64,000 nt of DNA from Petasospora fabianii (lineage: Eukaryota > Ascomycota > Saccharomycetes > Phaffomycetales > Wickerhamomycetaceae), in NCBI GenBank assembly GCA_022641835.1, contig CP048715.1, positions 1,674,001 to 1,738,000 of the forward strand. Direction: 5' to 3'. Of this stretch, positions 41,349-50,453 are shown one piece after another. The first letter of the stretch is position 1, and each line of letters begins with the position of its first letter. Position numbers and translations under genes: made by a program. Below the pieces are notes generated by a model. The model did no database searches. It worked only from the letters and a program-made list of their open reading frames with translations, and was not told the DNA's origin.

Positions 41349-43640
41349 ATGGTACCACCATCGAGGAAGCGTGCACAGGTGTTTCGACGCTCTTTTGTCG
41401 GCTGCTGGACATGTCGAAGAAGAAAAGTTAAGTGTGATGCCACAAGACCCAAATGTGACCGCTGTGCTCGTGCAAAAGTTGAGTGTGAAGGATATGAGAT
41501 CAAACTTAACTGGTCAGTACCTTTAACTTGTATCAATGGTCAATTCTGTTCCCTTACGGGTAAAGTTGTAAATAGTGGTGAAACTACTGATACACCCATA
41601 GAGCTACAGGGTGGTTCATCTTCTATCCAGAGATCAAACATTGAGACATTGAGATGGTGGCTTTATGACTATTATGAGGATATGGATTCAGATCTTGCTG
41701 ATTTGGAGAAAACCTCAAAGAACACGGCTGGTCCGTTTGGTGTTATAAGGCTTCCAAGCAAGTCATCAAGACATGAGAGTCATCAAAACCCTGATAATCA
41801 TGTTGTATGGCGAGAACCATCTTCTCAGTTACAGAAGAAGCCATCTTCAAGCAAATTACCCCCACAGATTAAAGAAGGTTTACCAGTGTCAACATCTGTT
41901 CAGATGAAGAAAGCTATTTCTCTTCCTGTACACCCAACAGCATCCACCACATCAACTGCAACTGAAACAACAAAATCATCACCTTTAACATCACCATTCC
42001 CACCAAAACCATCGATAATCGCATCGTCTAGATCTATTCCATCATCTAGATCTATCCCTTCATCTAATTCAAAGAAACAACCTCAAGCCTCACCACAACC
42101 ATCATATGAAGTGGTGATGAAACAACTCCAACCATTCCGAGACATGACTAATGAATTTCACAATTACAAAGAGACAATTGAACTCTCCAAGGGCGAAGTA
42201 GCAGAACATGGTCATCTCATCCAAGAATTTATCGATTGCATTCCAGATCTTTTCGATCTATCCATAAAGGGTCGTCTTGCGGCAAAAATCCGTGAAGTCA
42301 CTGGTAATTACATTATCAGAGATCATCCATTGGATCTATGTCTACTTCTTTCCATGATCGTCTTAATGACTTTAAAGAATGCAAAGACATCTGATCAACC
42401 AAAGATCTTCAAAGCCATTGCACTGAAGCATAAGATTGATACTATAATGTCTAAGCAAACACGAGATATCCTCCATGTCTATGACCCACTTGCATTTTTA
42501 CTTGTATTACTCATCATGATCAACTCTACCCTTGGTATCTATGATCCAAATCTTTTCCAATTCTCTTTAGAAGAGTACCATTCAACTAATACACTCATGC
42601 AAGACTATTACAAGCTTTTCCAGGCTACGAATGTCTTGTTTAACCATGATCAATTCCATTTCGATCAAAAATTCTCTGAAATATACGCTGATATGCTTGA
42701 TCCAGAGTATAACCTCTTGAAGAAAGTTTCACAAAAGAGGAAGAGGAAAAGATCAAAGAAGAATCAGATTGGGCCAGCAACTTATAAGATGATCAATATT
42801 ACTCCAAGAGAAACTCCCGCTGATAAGATTATGAAAATCCCTAAATACATTGATGATGAAGTTGATGATGATAAAGAGCCACCACCACCTTCCTTTACAA
42901 TTCACTTTGTTGGTAATGAAAAGGACCCGTCTTCTCATAACAGTGAGCGTACCAGTCCACACAATAAGGATAAGGAAGATGATAATGAGCACAGTGATGA
43001 TAATGACCAAGAGGAAGAGGAAGAAGAGGAAGAGGACGAAGAAGAAGAAGACTCATCTGATCCTCATAGACCACACCATATTGATATTGATGATTTCAGT
43101 GATGACGAACCCTTGGAGAATAGTATTTCCCTCACTAGTGTCTTCCAACTCAAGAACCCACCAAACAAAGATCACACATCTACCTATGACATCTCCGCCA
43201 ATCTTATCACTTTATACATTCAACTCTGTCAACTTGTGAATCATCGTCGTCATTTTTGCTTCGTGCATATGAACTCAAGAAACTTTGCCAAAGTGTGTGC
43301 TGATTATGAGGATGTCTTGATTCGTCAGGCACCACAACTTTGTCGAAATGAAAGAGAGGAACAGTGGTATCATTTCCTTGTGGTAATTTATTTCAAACTT
43401 GTACAAAATTATCCAAGGGCAAGACTCATGTATCATTTGAAGAGATTAAGAGGAGCAGATAAGAGAACAAATTTGCTCAAATTTTGCAGTGCTATGGCTG
43501 GATTAGAGCATTGGGATGTTGGTGATGATATTTGGGGGAATTGTTGGCAATTGAAAGAATGGCTTTGTTTAAACAGAAGTGATACTTTTAAAGATTGGAC
43601 ATATGATGAGAATCCACCAAAGGGAATGTTTGTATTTTGA
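41349..43640 (+). CDS. ARG81: Zn2Cys6 transcription factor, Arg81-like
   Basis: A 763-residue fungal zinc-cluster regulator. The cluster is Cys19, 22, 29, 36, 39 and 46 (C-X2-C-X6-C-X6-C-X2-C-X6-C), followed by GYEIKLNWSVP. S. cerevisiae Arg81 has the same arrangement (GYDIKLRWSKP after its cluster) and a related downstream block: here QRSNIETLRWWLYDYYEDMD, there QRRNIDFVRYDEEYVYHEDMD. Arg81 is the arginine sensor of the ArgR-Mcm1 complex, repressing arginine synthesis and activating its breakdown. A Ser/Pro-rich linker, a central region and an acidic Glu run (about residues 555-575) precede a conserved C-terminal helical part. Assignment rests on these two blocks, so another zinc-cluster family is possible. 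Placement beside PUT1 is suggestive, since both belong to arginine/proline catabolism, but may be chance. Confidence 0.7.
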   Translation: MVPPSRKRAQVFRRSFVGCWTCRRRKVKCDATRPKCDRCARAKVECEGYEIKLNWSVPLTCINGQFCSLTGKVVNSGETTDTPIELQGGSSSIQRSNIETLRWWLYDYYEDMDSDLADLEKTSKNTAGPFGVIRLPSKSSRHESHQNPDNHVVWREPSSQLQKKPSSSKLPPQIKEGLPVSTSVQMKKAISLPVHPTASTTSTATETTKSSPLTSPFPPKPSIIASSRSIPSSRSIPSSNSKKQPQASPQPSYEVVMKQLQPFRDMTNEFHNYKETIELSKGEVAEHGHLIQEFIDCIPDLFDLSIKGRLAAKIREVTGNYIIRDHPLDLCLLLSMIVLMTLKNAKTSDQPKIFKAIALKHKIDTIMSKQTRDILHVYDPLAFLLVLLIMINSTLGIYDPNLFQFSLEEYHSTNTLMQDYYKLFQATNVLFNHDQFHFDQKFSEIYADMLDPEYNLLKKVSQKRKRKRSKKNQIGPATYKMINITPRETPADKIMKIPKYIDDEVDDDKEPPPPSFTIHFVGNEKDPSSHNSERTSPHNKDKEDDNEHSDDNDQEEEEEEEEDEEEEDSSDPHRPHHIDIDDFSDDEPLENSISLTSVFQLKNPPNKDHTSTYDISANLITLYIQLCQLVNHRRHFCFVHMNSRNFAKVCADYEDVLIRQAPQLCRNEREEQWYHFLVVIYFKLVQNYPRARLMYHLKRLRGADKRTNLLKFCSAMAGLEHWDVGDDIWGNCWQLKEWLCLNRSDTFKDWTYDENPPKGMFVF

Positions 43641-43966
43641 CTCTGCCATGCAGCCACCACCTTCTATTTAATATTCTACTAATGACCTGTTACGATCAAT
43701 CACGACGTCTATTATTTCTCTTCTTATCGATAGAAAACAAAACTGTGGAGTCTGAAATGTGGGATCCACAACTTAGAGTTATAGATGTAAAGGTTGGCTG
43801 CACACTTAGTGACGCGGCGAACGCCGAAACCGAAACATCCTAGAAATAATAGCCAGCAGTATACAACCACTTAGCATTGTCCAGAGCCCCCTTCCACCCA
43901 ATGGTTGGCCACTGGAATGATAATGATAATAAGGAAAGGAAAAAAAAAAGAAAGTAAAAAAGAAGC
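43641..43966. other. Intergenic between zinc-cluster gene and tRNA-Thr
   Basis: No gene seen. The A-rich stretches at 43940-43949 and 43956-43961 are T runs on the minus strand and belong to the tRNA terminator. Confidence 0.5.
43956..43961 (-). terminator. RNA polymerase III terminator of tRNA-Thr
   Basis: Six T residues on the minus strand, 5 nt after the tRNA 3' end. A second run of ten T residues (43940-43949) follows as back-up. Confidence 0.85.
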
Positions 43967-44039
43967 TGCTTCCACTGAGATTCGAACTCAGGATCGCTAC
44001 ATTACTAGTGTAGCGCCTTACCAACTTGGCCATAGAAGC
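43967..44039 (-). tRNA. tRNA-Thr (anticodon AGT)
   Basis: A 73-nt cloverleaf without intron. Acceptor arms GCTTCTA and TGGAAGC pair through all seven positions with one G-T pair, and the discriminator base is A. The anticodon stem CTACA/TGTAG carries loop CTAGTAA, so the anticodon is AGT and reads ACU/ACC threonine codons after inosine modification. The T arm is CTGAG-TTCGAAT-CTCAG. A and B boxes are present (TGGCCAAGTTGG and GTTCGAATC). The sequence closely resembles yeast tRNA-Thr(AGU). Confidence 0.97.
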
Positions 44040-44355
44040 TTTTTGATGCCCTCGAAAATATTGTTCATTTCCCGGTCAAAATATGTCTGTTGCCCGAACC
44101 AAACAACAGCTCTGTTTAGAACTAGGGGAGTCCCCTTAAAAAAAGAAAAAAAAAATTAAAAAAGAAAAAAAAAACACCACAGAGGCTTAAGTTTACTGCC
44201 TATGACGCAATTGGGGCTTCAAATTTGCATGCTTCTCTTTAAAAAGGTTTATTGTGTAGCAAAGTTATAGTGCATATCAAATAGTGGAAAATTTCCCATT
44301 CATTTACAAGAGGTGCTGATCTAGTCTTCATCTTATCTAATCGAAACACTCCATC
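44040..44355. other. Intergenic, upstream of tRNA-Thr and the permease
   Basis: An interrupted poly-A tract occupies about 44141-44174. The rest is the 5' flank of the permease. No gene is seen. Confidence 0.5.
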
Positions 44356-46005
44356 ATGGCGAGGTTGTTTAATAGAGGAGCTCGCAATTTGAGTGATTCT
44401 AGTTACCCTGAGATATCACAGAGTAATGATACAAAAGTTCCAAATGACGTTGAAGCCTATAATGATGAGTCTGCCTCGATCGAAGTGAATAGTTATGACT
44501 CTACTGGTGTTAAGAGGGGGCTTAAGGACAGACATATTTCATTAATTGCCCTAGCTGGTATCATTGGTCCAGGTATTCTCGTTGGTGCTGGTATCACTTT
44601 ACGTACTGGTGGACCATTAGCTCTTCTCATTGCTGTTATCTTAATTGGTATAGTGGCATTCTCCATCATGGTATCTCTAGGTGAAATCATCAGTATTTAT
44701 CCAAGTGGTAATGGATTTGCCACATTAGCGAGAAGATTCCACAGTAATTCACTTGGTGCTGTATCTGGTTATAACTATGTCATCGTTTGGTTCTGTGTGC
44801 TGAGTAATGAGTATAACACTTTGTCATCTATCATGAGATATTGGGATGTCGATGAGAAGATTCCACTCTATGGATATATCTTGATCTTTTGGGTCTTCTT
44901 TGAGTGTTTCCAACTCCTTGGTGTTAGTGCCTTTGGTGAGGCGGAATATTGGCTTGCTCTCATCAAGATCTTTGGTCTCATTGCCTATTACATCTTTTCC
45001 ATCATTTACATCTCTGGTGGTATCAAGGGAAGACCTGCTTTCGGGTTCCATTATTGGAATGATCCAGGAGCACTAACACATGGATTTAGAGGTGTTGCTT
45101 CTGTGTTCACTTATGTTAGTACTTTCTTTAGTGGTGTTGAAGGTATCAGCAGTACAGTTAGTGAAACTAAGAACCCATCTCGTGCCATTCCAAGAGCTAT
45201 CCGTCAAACAGTTTTCCGTATCATCTTCATCTATTTGTTCATTGCCATCTTTTACGGAGCTACTGTCCCATCTAATGATCCAAATCTTCTTGCATCGGAA
45301 CGTGCCCTTAAATCTCCTATTGGAATCGCTATTGTTAACGCTGGTTGGAATGGAGGAACACATCTCGTTAATGCATTCATCCTTATCACATGTCTCAGTG
45401 CCGTTAACTCATCCATCTATATTGGAAGTCGTACATTAACACATCTTTCGTCGGAGGGACTTGCCCCAAGGATCATTGCATGGAAGAATAAACGTGGTGT
45501 CCCCGTCGTTGCAGTAACATTAATGAATTTACTTGGTCTCTTATCCATTATGAATATGTCGACTGGTGCTGCTAATGCATTCACTTATATCGTTAACATC
45601 TCTGGTGTTGCAGTGTTCATCGTTTGGGGTATCATCAGTTATACTCATATTAGGGTTAGATCTGCTTGGAAGAAACAAGGTTTCGATTTGAGTCAATTAC
45701 CATATAGAACGAGATTGTTTCCCTGGATTGCATGGTTTGGACTTGCCGCAAATGTGTTTTTAGGGTTAGTTCAAGGTTGGACAACATTAAGTCCATTTGT
45801 CGCTGGTGATTTTGTTGATGCATATATCTTGTTGCCATTTGCTGTTGTTATTTACGTTGTTACTGGGTTAGTTAAGGGATTTAGTGTTGTTGATTTACAC
45901 ACTATTGACCTTGATGAAGGACGCAGACTTGATCTTGATGAAGCTACTGTGACGGATCCTGATGATAAGATACCTTGGTTCAAGAGGTTCTGGAAGGAGT
46001 TTTAG
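44356..46005 (+). CDS. Amino acid permease, APC superfamily
   Basis: A 549-residue transporter of the yeast amino acid permease type with 12 predicted helices and polar cytosolic ends. The first helix carries the family motif as HISLIALAGIIGPGILVGAG. The canonical proline-containing SETKNPSRAIPRAIRQTVFRI loop follows helix 6, and the helix-8 region ALSSxN-like block reads LITCLSAVNSSIYIGSRTL. The N-terminal ~60 residues are acidic and hydroxylated, as in permeases regulated by ubiquitination. IGPG in place of the IGTG usual in general amino acid permeases hints at a divergent subgroup. Substrate cannot be assigned from sequence. Confidence 0.9.
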   Translation: MARLFNRGARNLSDSSYPEISQSNDTKVPNDVEAYNDESASIEVNSYDSTGVKRGLKDRHISLIALAGIIGPGILVGAGITLRTGGPLALLIAVILIGIVAFSIMVSLGEIISIYPSGNGFATLARRFHSNSLGAVSGYNYVIVWFCVLSNEYNTLSSIMRYWDVDEKIPLYGYILIFWVFFECFQLLGVSAFGEAEYWLALIKIFGLIAYYIFSIIYISGGIKGRPAFGFHYWNDPGALTHGFRGVASVFTYVSTFFSGVEGISSTVSETKNPSRAIPRAIRQTVFRIIFIYLFIAIFYGATVPSNDPNLLASERALKSPIGIAIVNAGWNGGTHLVNAFILITCLSAVNSSIYIGSRTLTHLSSEGLAPRIIAWKNKRGVPVVAVTLMNLLGLLSIMNMSTGAANAFTYIVNISGVAVFIVWGIISYTHIRVRSAWKKQGFDLSQLPYRTRLFPWIAWFGLAANVFLGLVQGWTTLSPFVAGDFVDAYILLPFAVVIYVVTGLVKGFSVVDLHTIDLDEGRRLDLDEATVTDPDDKIPWFKRFWKEF

Positions 46006-46072
46006 ATAATAGTCTAGATAGTTATTTGTTTCTGTTGGTTTTGTATTAATCTTTTTTCATTACTTCATACAC

Positions 46073-47347
46073 TTAGTGCTCTTTACGCTTACGCAACTGA
46101 TAGACGGTGTACAATGGGTACAGATCATCCTTAGAGGCAATCTCGACGGTAGAGTTGGTGGAGATGGCTGCGATACCATCATCTTGAACAATCTCATTAG
46201 TAGAAATGTCAACCACTTGTAAGATGTTATCAGATTCACTTTCAACAGAGGCAATAAGCTTATCAGAAGAAGATGCAGTGATTGCAATCACCATCTCTGG
46301 GAAATCCACAATTTTGTCCAAGGACAACTTACCTTCCTGATCGAAGTTCATTATCAAGACACACTTTGTATGTTCAACGAGAACAGCAACCTTACCATTT
46401 CCCAATGGAACAATCTGTGATACACAAATCTCTTTCAAATCACCAGTTTCATTTTGGAATTTGGATGGAGCCAAGTGGAACTCAGACATGTATGGTTCAA
46501 TGATGTCTCTTAAGTTGAACTCATCAAGTTTTTGAGCTTCAACCCAGTTCCAAGAGATTAAGAAATCGTCACCACCGGCACTAAGAAGCATAGTTGGCTT
46601 ATCCTCTGGGATAACAACACAATTAACGAATTCCTTATGACCAAAGAGATAATCTTTAATGATGAACCCTTGTGGATAGTTAGAGACTCTAATGTGTTCA
46701 TCACGATCACATGTGATAACGTATTGCTTGGTGTCATGGACACCAACAGTTAAGTCTGTGAGCATGGAGACATGACCAAGGATTGGTTCAGTTTCAGAAT
46801 TGATTTCAGTTGATGCATCTGAGTTGATTGGTACAGAGTAAACATCACCAAATTTATCACCAAGAAGAAGTTCAGTTGATGTGGTGGATGATGTGATTGC
46901 GGAAGGTCTCTTTGGGAATGGTTGTCTCTTAATCAAGACGAGAACATTATTTGTATCATCATCTTTATTGATTTGGAAAATAACACCAGCTTTATCCAAG
47001 TCTGTAGCTGCAATGAGATGTTTACCATCATTTGTTAAGTGAAGACCTCTAATATAGTTGAAAACTTTTGGAGCCCCGGCACCTGGTGTTGGCACCTTTG
47101 GTTCTGTATTATTGGATTTTCTCTTCTTTTTGGATGGTTCTTTCCCCTCAGCTTCATTCTCTTTGATTTGTCTCTCTTGTTCTTTCTTCACTTTCTCCTT
47201 AAGAGACTCAGTGGTATCAACCTCATCGATCCAATGACCAACTCTAGCACCATTAGCCGTTGAAAAGACCTGAATTTGATTCTGAACAGCGGTGAAAAGA
47301 AGCTCACCATCAGTGCTTGAAAGCACAATATGGAATGGATGTTTCAT
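46073..47347 (-). CDS. TRM82: tRNA m7G46 methyltransferase WD40 subunit Trm82
   Basis: A 424-residue non-catalytic partner of Trm8 (human WDR4 with METTL1), which forms N7-methylguanosine at position 46 of tRNA. The start is taken at 47347 (MKHPFHIVLSSTDGELLFTAV), which aligns with the S. cerevisiae start. A longer frame adds 19 hydrophobic residues without counterpart. Family blocks: VPTPGAGAPKVFNYIRGLHLT, the KRPSAITSS segment, GDKFGDVYSVPI, EPILGHVSMLTDL, TCDRDEHIRVSNYPQ and LFGHKEFVNCV, then the end YPLYTVYQLRK. A Lys/Glu-rich loop (about residues 45-80) lies in the first blades. In S. cerevisiae TRM82 adjoins SEC1 and CWC15. Confidence 0.92.
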   Translation of the reverse strand: MKHPFHIVLSSTDGELLFTAVQNQIQVFSTANGARVGHWIDEVDTTESLKEKVKKEQERQIKENEAEGKEPSKKKRKSNNTEPKVPTPGAGAPKVFNYIRGLHLTNDGKHLIAATDLDKAGVIFQINKDDDTNNVLVLIKRQPFPKRPSAITSSTTSTELLLGDKFGDVYSVPINSDASTEINSETEPILGHVSMLTDLTVGVHDTKQYVITCDRDEHIRVSNYPQGFIIKDYLFGHKEFVNCVVIPEDKPTMLLSAGGDDFLISWNWVEAQKLDEFNLRDIIEPYMSEFHLAPSKFQNETGDLKEICVSQIVPLGNGKVAVLVEHTKCVLIMNFDQEGKLSLDKIVDFPEMVIAITASSSDKLIASVESESDNILQVVDISTNEIVQDDGIAAISTNSTVEIASKDDLYPLYTVYQLRKRKEH

Positions 47348-47844
47348 TAATGTATAACTCTTAAGAACAGAGACCCAGATAAACAATATAAAGTACCATC
47401 TCATCTCCCAGTCGAAGCTGGGAAGAAAAAAAATATTCTATTGATGACTAAGCGCTTAGTCAGATAGCCCTCTACCTATTGGGATCTAGTCTATTAATCT
47501 ATAGTTTAACTATTGAGTACCTGTTTATATCATAGTTATTGTGAGTAATTAACTAATAGACTTAATATATTACTTCACTTTAATAATGATATAGTTATGT
47601 CATAGTATCCCATAGTTATGTCCCCAGCTCGGAAAATTATCATCTCGCTTCTGAGGAAAAACTGGGCTCTCTTATATTAACCCATTAGATCTTAGACTTC
47701 AAGAGATCTACACTTGTCATTAGAGATCTTTTCTTTATATTGCTGAAATCATCTTATCCACTCCTTTCTCTGTCCTCCTCCCTCTTCCCTCTTCCCTCCT
47801 TTATCATACCCACCCAGACCTTTACTCCGAGGTATAACAACATC
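47348..47844. other. Divergent promoter region, TRM82 and SPE4
   Basis: An AT-rich gap of 497 bp with TTATAT elements near 47671. The last ~100 bp before the SPE4 start are a CT-rich leader. No gene is seen. Confidence 0.5.
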
Positions 47845-48732
47845 ATGTCCCTAACACACCATACTATCCAAGACGGTTGGTTTAGAGAAGTATCTGATGA
47901 CTCTTTCCCAGGTCAAGGACTTGAACTTCGTGTTAAGAAGATCTTATACACTGGTCAATCTGCATTTCAAGATATCTTAGTCTTTGAATCAACTGATTAT
48001 GGTAATGTTCTTGTTCTTGATGGTATCATTCAAGTATCTGAACGTGATGAATTCGCTTACCAAGAGATGATTACTCATATTCCAATCATGGCACATCCAA
48101 ATCCAAGATCTGTACTTGTTATTGGTGGTGGTGATGGTGGTGTCTTGAGAGAAGTTGTTAAGCATGATGAAGTTAACCGTGCTGTTCTTGTTGAGATTGA
48201 TGAAACAGTTATTGAGTTAAGTAAGAGATATCTTCCAAATATGTCATGTTCTTTTAATCATCCTAAAGTTGAAGTGAAACTTTGTGATGGATTTAAGTAT
48301 CTACAAGAATTATCAAAATCTAAGGATAAGTTTGACGTTATCATTACTGATTCATCAGATCCTGATGGACCAGCTGCTGCCTTTTTCCAAAAGCAATACT
48401 TCCAATTATTATACAATTCATTGAATGAAGATGGTATTGTGATAATGCAAGCCTCTGAAAATGTTTGGTTAAACATTGATAACTTAAGAGAGTTACAAAA
48501 GACCACATTGGAAGTCTTCCCAGTTGTTAAATACACTTACACTACAGTTCCAACTTATACATCTGGACAACTTGGATTAATGATTAGTTCAAAGACACCA
48601 AATCTTCAATTGAATAAACCTCTTAGAAGATTAAGTCAAGAGAAAGAAGATGAGTTGTTTAAGTATTATAATGGTGATATCCATGAGGCAAGTTTCATCT
48701 TACCAACTTGGGCTAAGAAGTATTTGAAGTGA
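47845..48732 (+). CDS. SPE4: Aminopropyltransferase, probable spermine synthase
   Basis: A 295-residue polyamine aminopropyltransferase, using decarboxylated SAM as donor. The ATG at 47845 gives [19 protein letters not shown]; the frame extends upstream only without ATG. The donor-binding loop is [16 protein letters not shown] and the catalytic block is [12 protein letters not shown]. By remembered alignment it is closer to S. cerevisiae Spe4 than to Spe3: it has SFPGQ, FQDIL, LCDGFK, SENVWLN and [11 protein letters not shown], which Spe4 shares or nearly shares, where Spe3 has TMWPGQ, YQDVL, IGDGFQ, AESMWLH and IPTYPTGTIGF. RMP1, the neighbour of SPE4 in S. cerevisiae, is 11 kb away. Spermidine synthase activity remains possible. 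Confidence 0.75.
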   Translation: MSLTHHTIQDGWFREVSDDSFPGQGLELRVKKILYTGQSAFQDILVFESTDYGNVLVLDGIIQVSERDEFAYQEMITHIPIMAHPNPRSVLVIGGGDGGVLREVVKHDEVNRAVLVEIDETVIELSKRYLPNMSCSFNHPKVEVKLCDGFKYLQELSKSKDKFDVIITDSSDPDGPAAAFFQKQYFQLLYNSLNEDGIVIMQASENVWLNIDNLRELQKTTLEVFPVVKYTYTTVPTYTSGQLGLMISSKTPNLQLNKPLRRLSQEKEDELFKYYNGDIHEASFILPTWAKKYLK

Positions 48733-48760
48733 GCATTGCATATACTAATCATTAGAAGGT

Positions 48761-49429
48761 TCATTTAATATACCTATCTAAGAACTTCTTATGAAAATCT
48801 GATCTGAGAGCATCATTAACATAAGTATCACCATCTTTTGGTTTCTCTGTAGAGATTTGTGTGTTTCTAAAGACAGTGGCTTGTCTCCATGATTTCTTTG
48901 TACTTGATGGATTTAACAAAGGGTTTGATGTTAATGCTGTTTCTTTCTTTGCTTCAAGTTCTTTCTGTCGTTGTTGTTCAGCACGTTCTTGTTTAATCTT
49001 TTGTAGTTCAGCCAAGAGGGCTGATTCATCTTCACTGTCATCATCACCACCATCACTGTCATCATCATCATCACCACCATCACTATCACTCTCACTACCA
49101 CCCTCACTATCATCAACATCTGCATTTTCACTCTGGATTCTTCTTCTCTTCTCTGCATATGTTTCTTCCTTAGTCTCTAAGCTACTACCATCACCTATCA
49201 ACTTCTCAGTCTCACCACCAAAATGTCTCTTCTCCCTTTCAACCAACTCTCTACGAAGCTCTTCAAGCTTCTCCTTGGCATCTACCGAATGCTTAGAATC
49301 AATCATTGTATCTGTTAACCTCATCTTTAGTTGCTTATGAGCTGGAAGTGCCCTAGCATGAACAATACTATTCTGTTGCAACTGACGTCCTCTTCTGCTC
49401 TCAAACGTTGGTCGATGATTGGTGGTCAT
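48761..49429 (-). CDS. CWC15: Spliceosome component Cwc15
   Basis: A 222-residue member of the Cwf15/Cwc15 family, part of the Prp19-associated complex in the activated spliceosome. The conserved N-terminus MTTNHRPTFESRRGR followed by RALPAHKQLKMR and the C-terminal block SWRQATVFRNTQ...YVNDALRSDFHKKFLDRYIK are diagnostic. The middle is a Ser/Asp/Gly-rich acidic stretch (about residues 95-133) and a charged helix ELQKIKQERAEQQRQKE. Tail-to-tail with SPE4 (28 bp between the stop codons) and head-to-head with NBP2. The CWC15-NBP2-ACL4 order equals that of S. cerevisiae YDR163W-YDR162C-YDR161W. Confidence 0.92.
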   Translation of the reverse strand: MTTNHRPTFESRRGRQLQQNSIVHARALPAHKQLKMRLTDTMIDSKHSVDAKEKLEELRRELVEREKRHFGGETEKLIGDGSSLETKEETYAEKRRRIQSENADVDDSEGGSESDSDGGDDDDDSDGGDDDSEDESALLAELQKIKQERAEQQRQKELEAKKETALTSNPLLNPSSTKKSWRQATVFRNTQISTEKPKDGDTYVNDALRSDFHKKFLDRYIK

Positions 49430-49684
49430 TATACTTATACCTGTCTCTTATACCTATACCTAAACCTCTTATACCTATACCTTATAGTATACCTCTTATA
49501 GTATAATGTTATACCTCTTATAGTATAGTGTATAGTGTATAGTGTAGTGTATAGTGTAGTGGTCATAAATGTTTTCGCGAATTGACATCAACACTTAACT
49601 CATACTCATACTTACTCTTACACTGATAGTTAACTCATACTCACTCTTATACTCATACTACAACAGACTAAGACTAAGACTAAG
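49430..49684. repeat. Divergent CWC15-NBP2 promoter with degenerate short repeats
   Basis: Between two divergent starts. From 49430 to about 49560 it is built of degenerate copies of TTATACCTATACC, CCTCTTATAGTATA and TAGTGTA units. From 49595 to 49680 it is built of ACTCATACT-type units. One TTCGCGAA lies at 49574-49581 between the two repeat fields. Confidence 0.7.
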
Positions 49685-50245
49685 ATGCAACGGCATGATC
49701 TACGTCTCTCAGTGCGAGACTTTGGTTATGGTCCAGATGAGAAGTTACATTATGGTGGTGATCATCCACTCGACGAAGTTGATTATCAACATTGGCAATA
49801 TGAGACAGAAGATACTCCTCCATGGTTAAGACATAGTCATTCACCCAATGATATGGAAGATGTGGATAATGATAGTGATAGTGAGATACATGGTAGGGCT
49901 ATCGCATTATTTGATTTTGAACCTGAGAATGATAATGAAGTGAGGCTACGTGAAGGACAACTCATATGGATCTCATACAGGCACGGTCAAGGTTGGCTTG
50001 TAGCTGAAGATGATGAAACACATGAAACAGGACTTGTTCCAGAGGAGTATGTTCAGTTATTAGCTGATCATGATCATGATCTTCCGACTCAAGTGTTACC
50101 TGATTTACTTTCAACACGGGACAATGATGGTGATGTCAACATTGACAACAATAACGAATCAAATCCTCAACAAGATCATGATAGTGATTGGATAGATGAG
50201 GACAGTGATGAACTTCCTGCTGTGGAAAGACTTAAGCTTAAATGA
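49685..50245 (+). CDS. NBP2: SH3-domain adaptor Nbp2
   Basis: A 186-residue adaptor. The SH3 domain spans about residues 69-127 (GRAIALFDFEPENDNEVRLR, then GWLVAEDDETHETGLVPEEYVQLL), with the usual ALFDF, Trp and P-x-x-Y signatures. Acidic low-complexity segments flank it. S. cerevisiae Nbp2 (236 residues) brings the phosphatase Ptc1 to Pbs2 and so turns down Hog1 signalling, and also takes part in cell-wall and inheritance functions. The small size, single SH3 domain and placement between CWC15 and ACL4 support the assignment; SH3 sequence alone would not. Confidence 0.85.
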   Translation: MQRHDLRLSVRDFGYGPDEKLHYGGDHPLDEVDYQHWQYETEDTPPWLRHSHSPNDMEDVDNDSDSEIHGRAIALFDFEPENDNEVRLREGQLIWISYRHGQGWLVAEDDETHETGLVPEEYVQLLADHDHDLPTQVLPDLLSTRDNDGDVNIDNNNESNPQQDHDSDWIDEDSDELPAVERLKLK

Positions 50246-50453
50246 GTTCCTTCTGTCATGCTTCATACTATAATGCCCCTCTTACTTACTCCCGCTTTTC
50301 ACTCTTACGTCACTCTTACGAACCTCTATACAGCTATCTTCTTGTGTTTTTGTATCTATAGCATTCATGCATTTGTCTCCAAGACTTATCTAATTGTATA
50401 ACAGTATAATAAGTCTGTAGTATTGCGTCTGTACTATGAAGTCTAAGTCTCAG

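Noticed and set aside
41068-41526. Open frame overlapping the start of the zinc-cluster gene
   Set aside because: Thr/Ile-rich translation of the AC-repeat leader, out of frame with the true protein.
47348-47404. 19-residue hydrophobic extension of TRM82
   Set aside because: Trm82 is nuclear/cytosolic and family proteins start near MKHPF; the extension looks like leader sequence.
47740-47844. 35-residue extension of the aminopropyltransferase
   Set aside because: Opens with a non-ATG codon and is the translation of a CT-rich leader.
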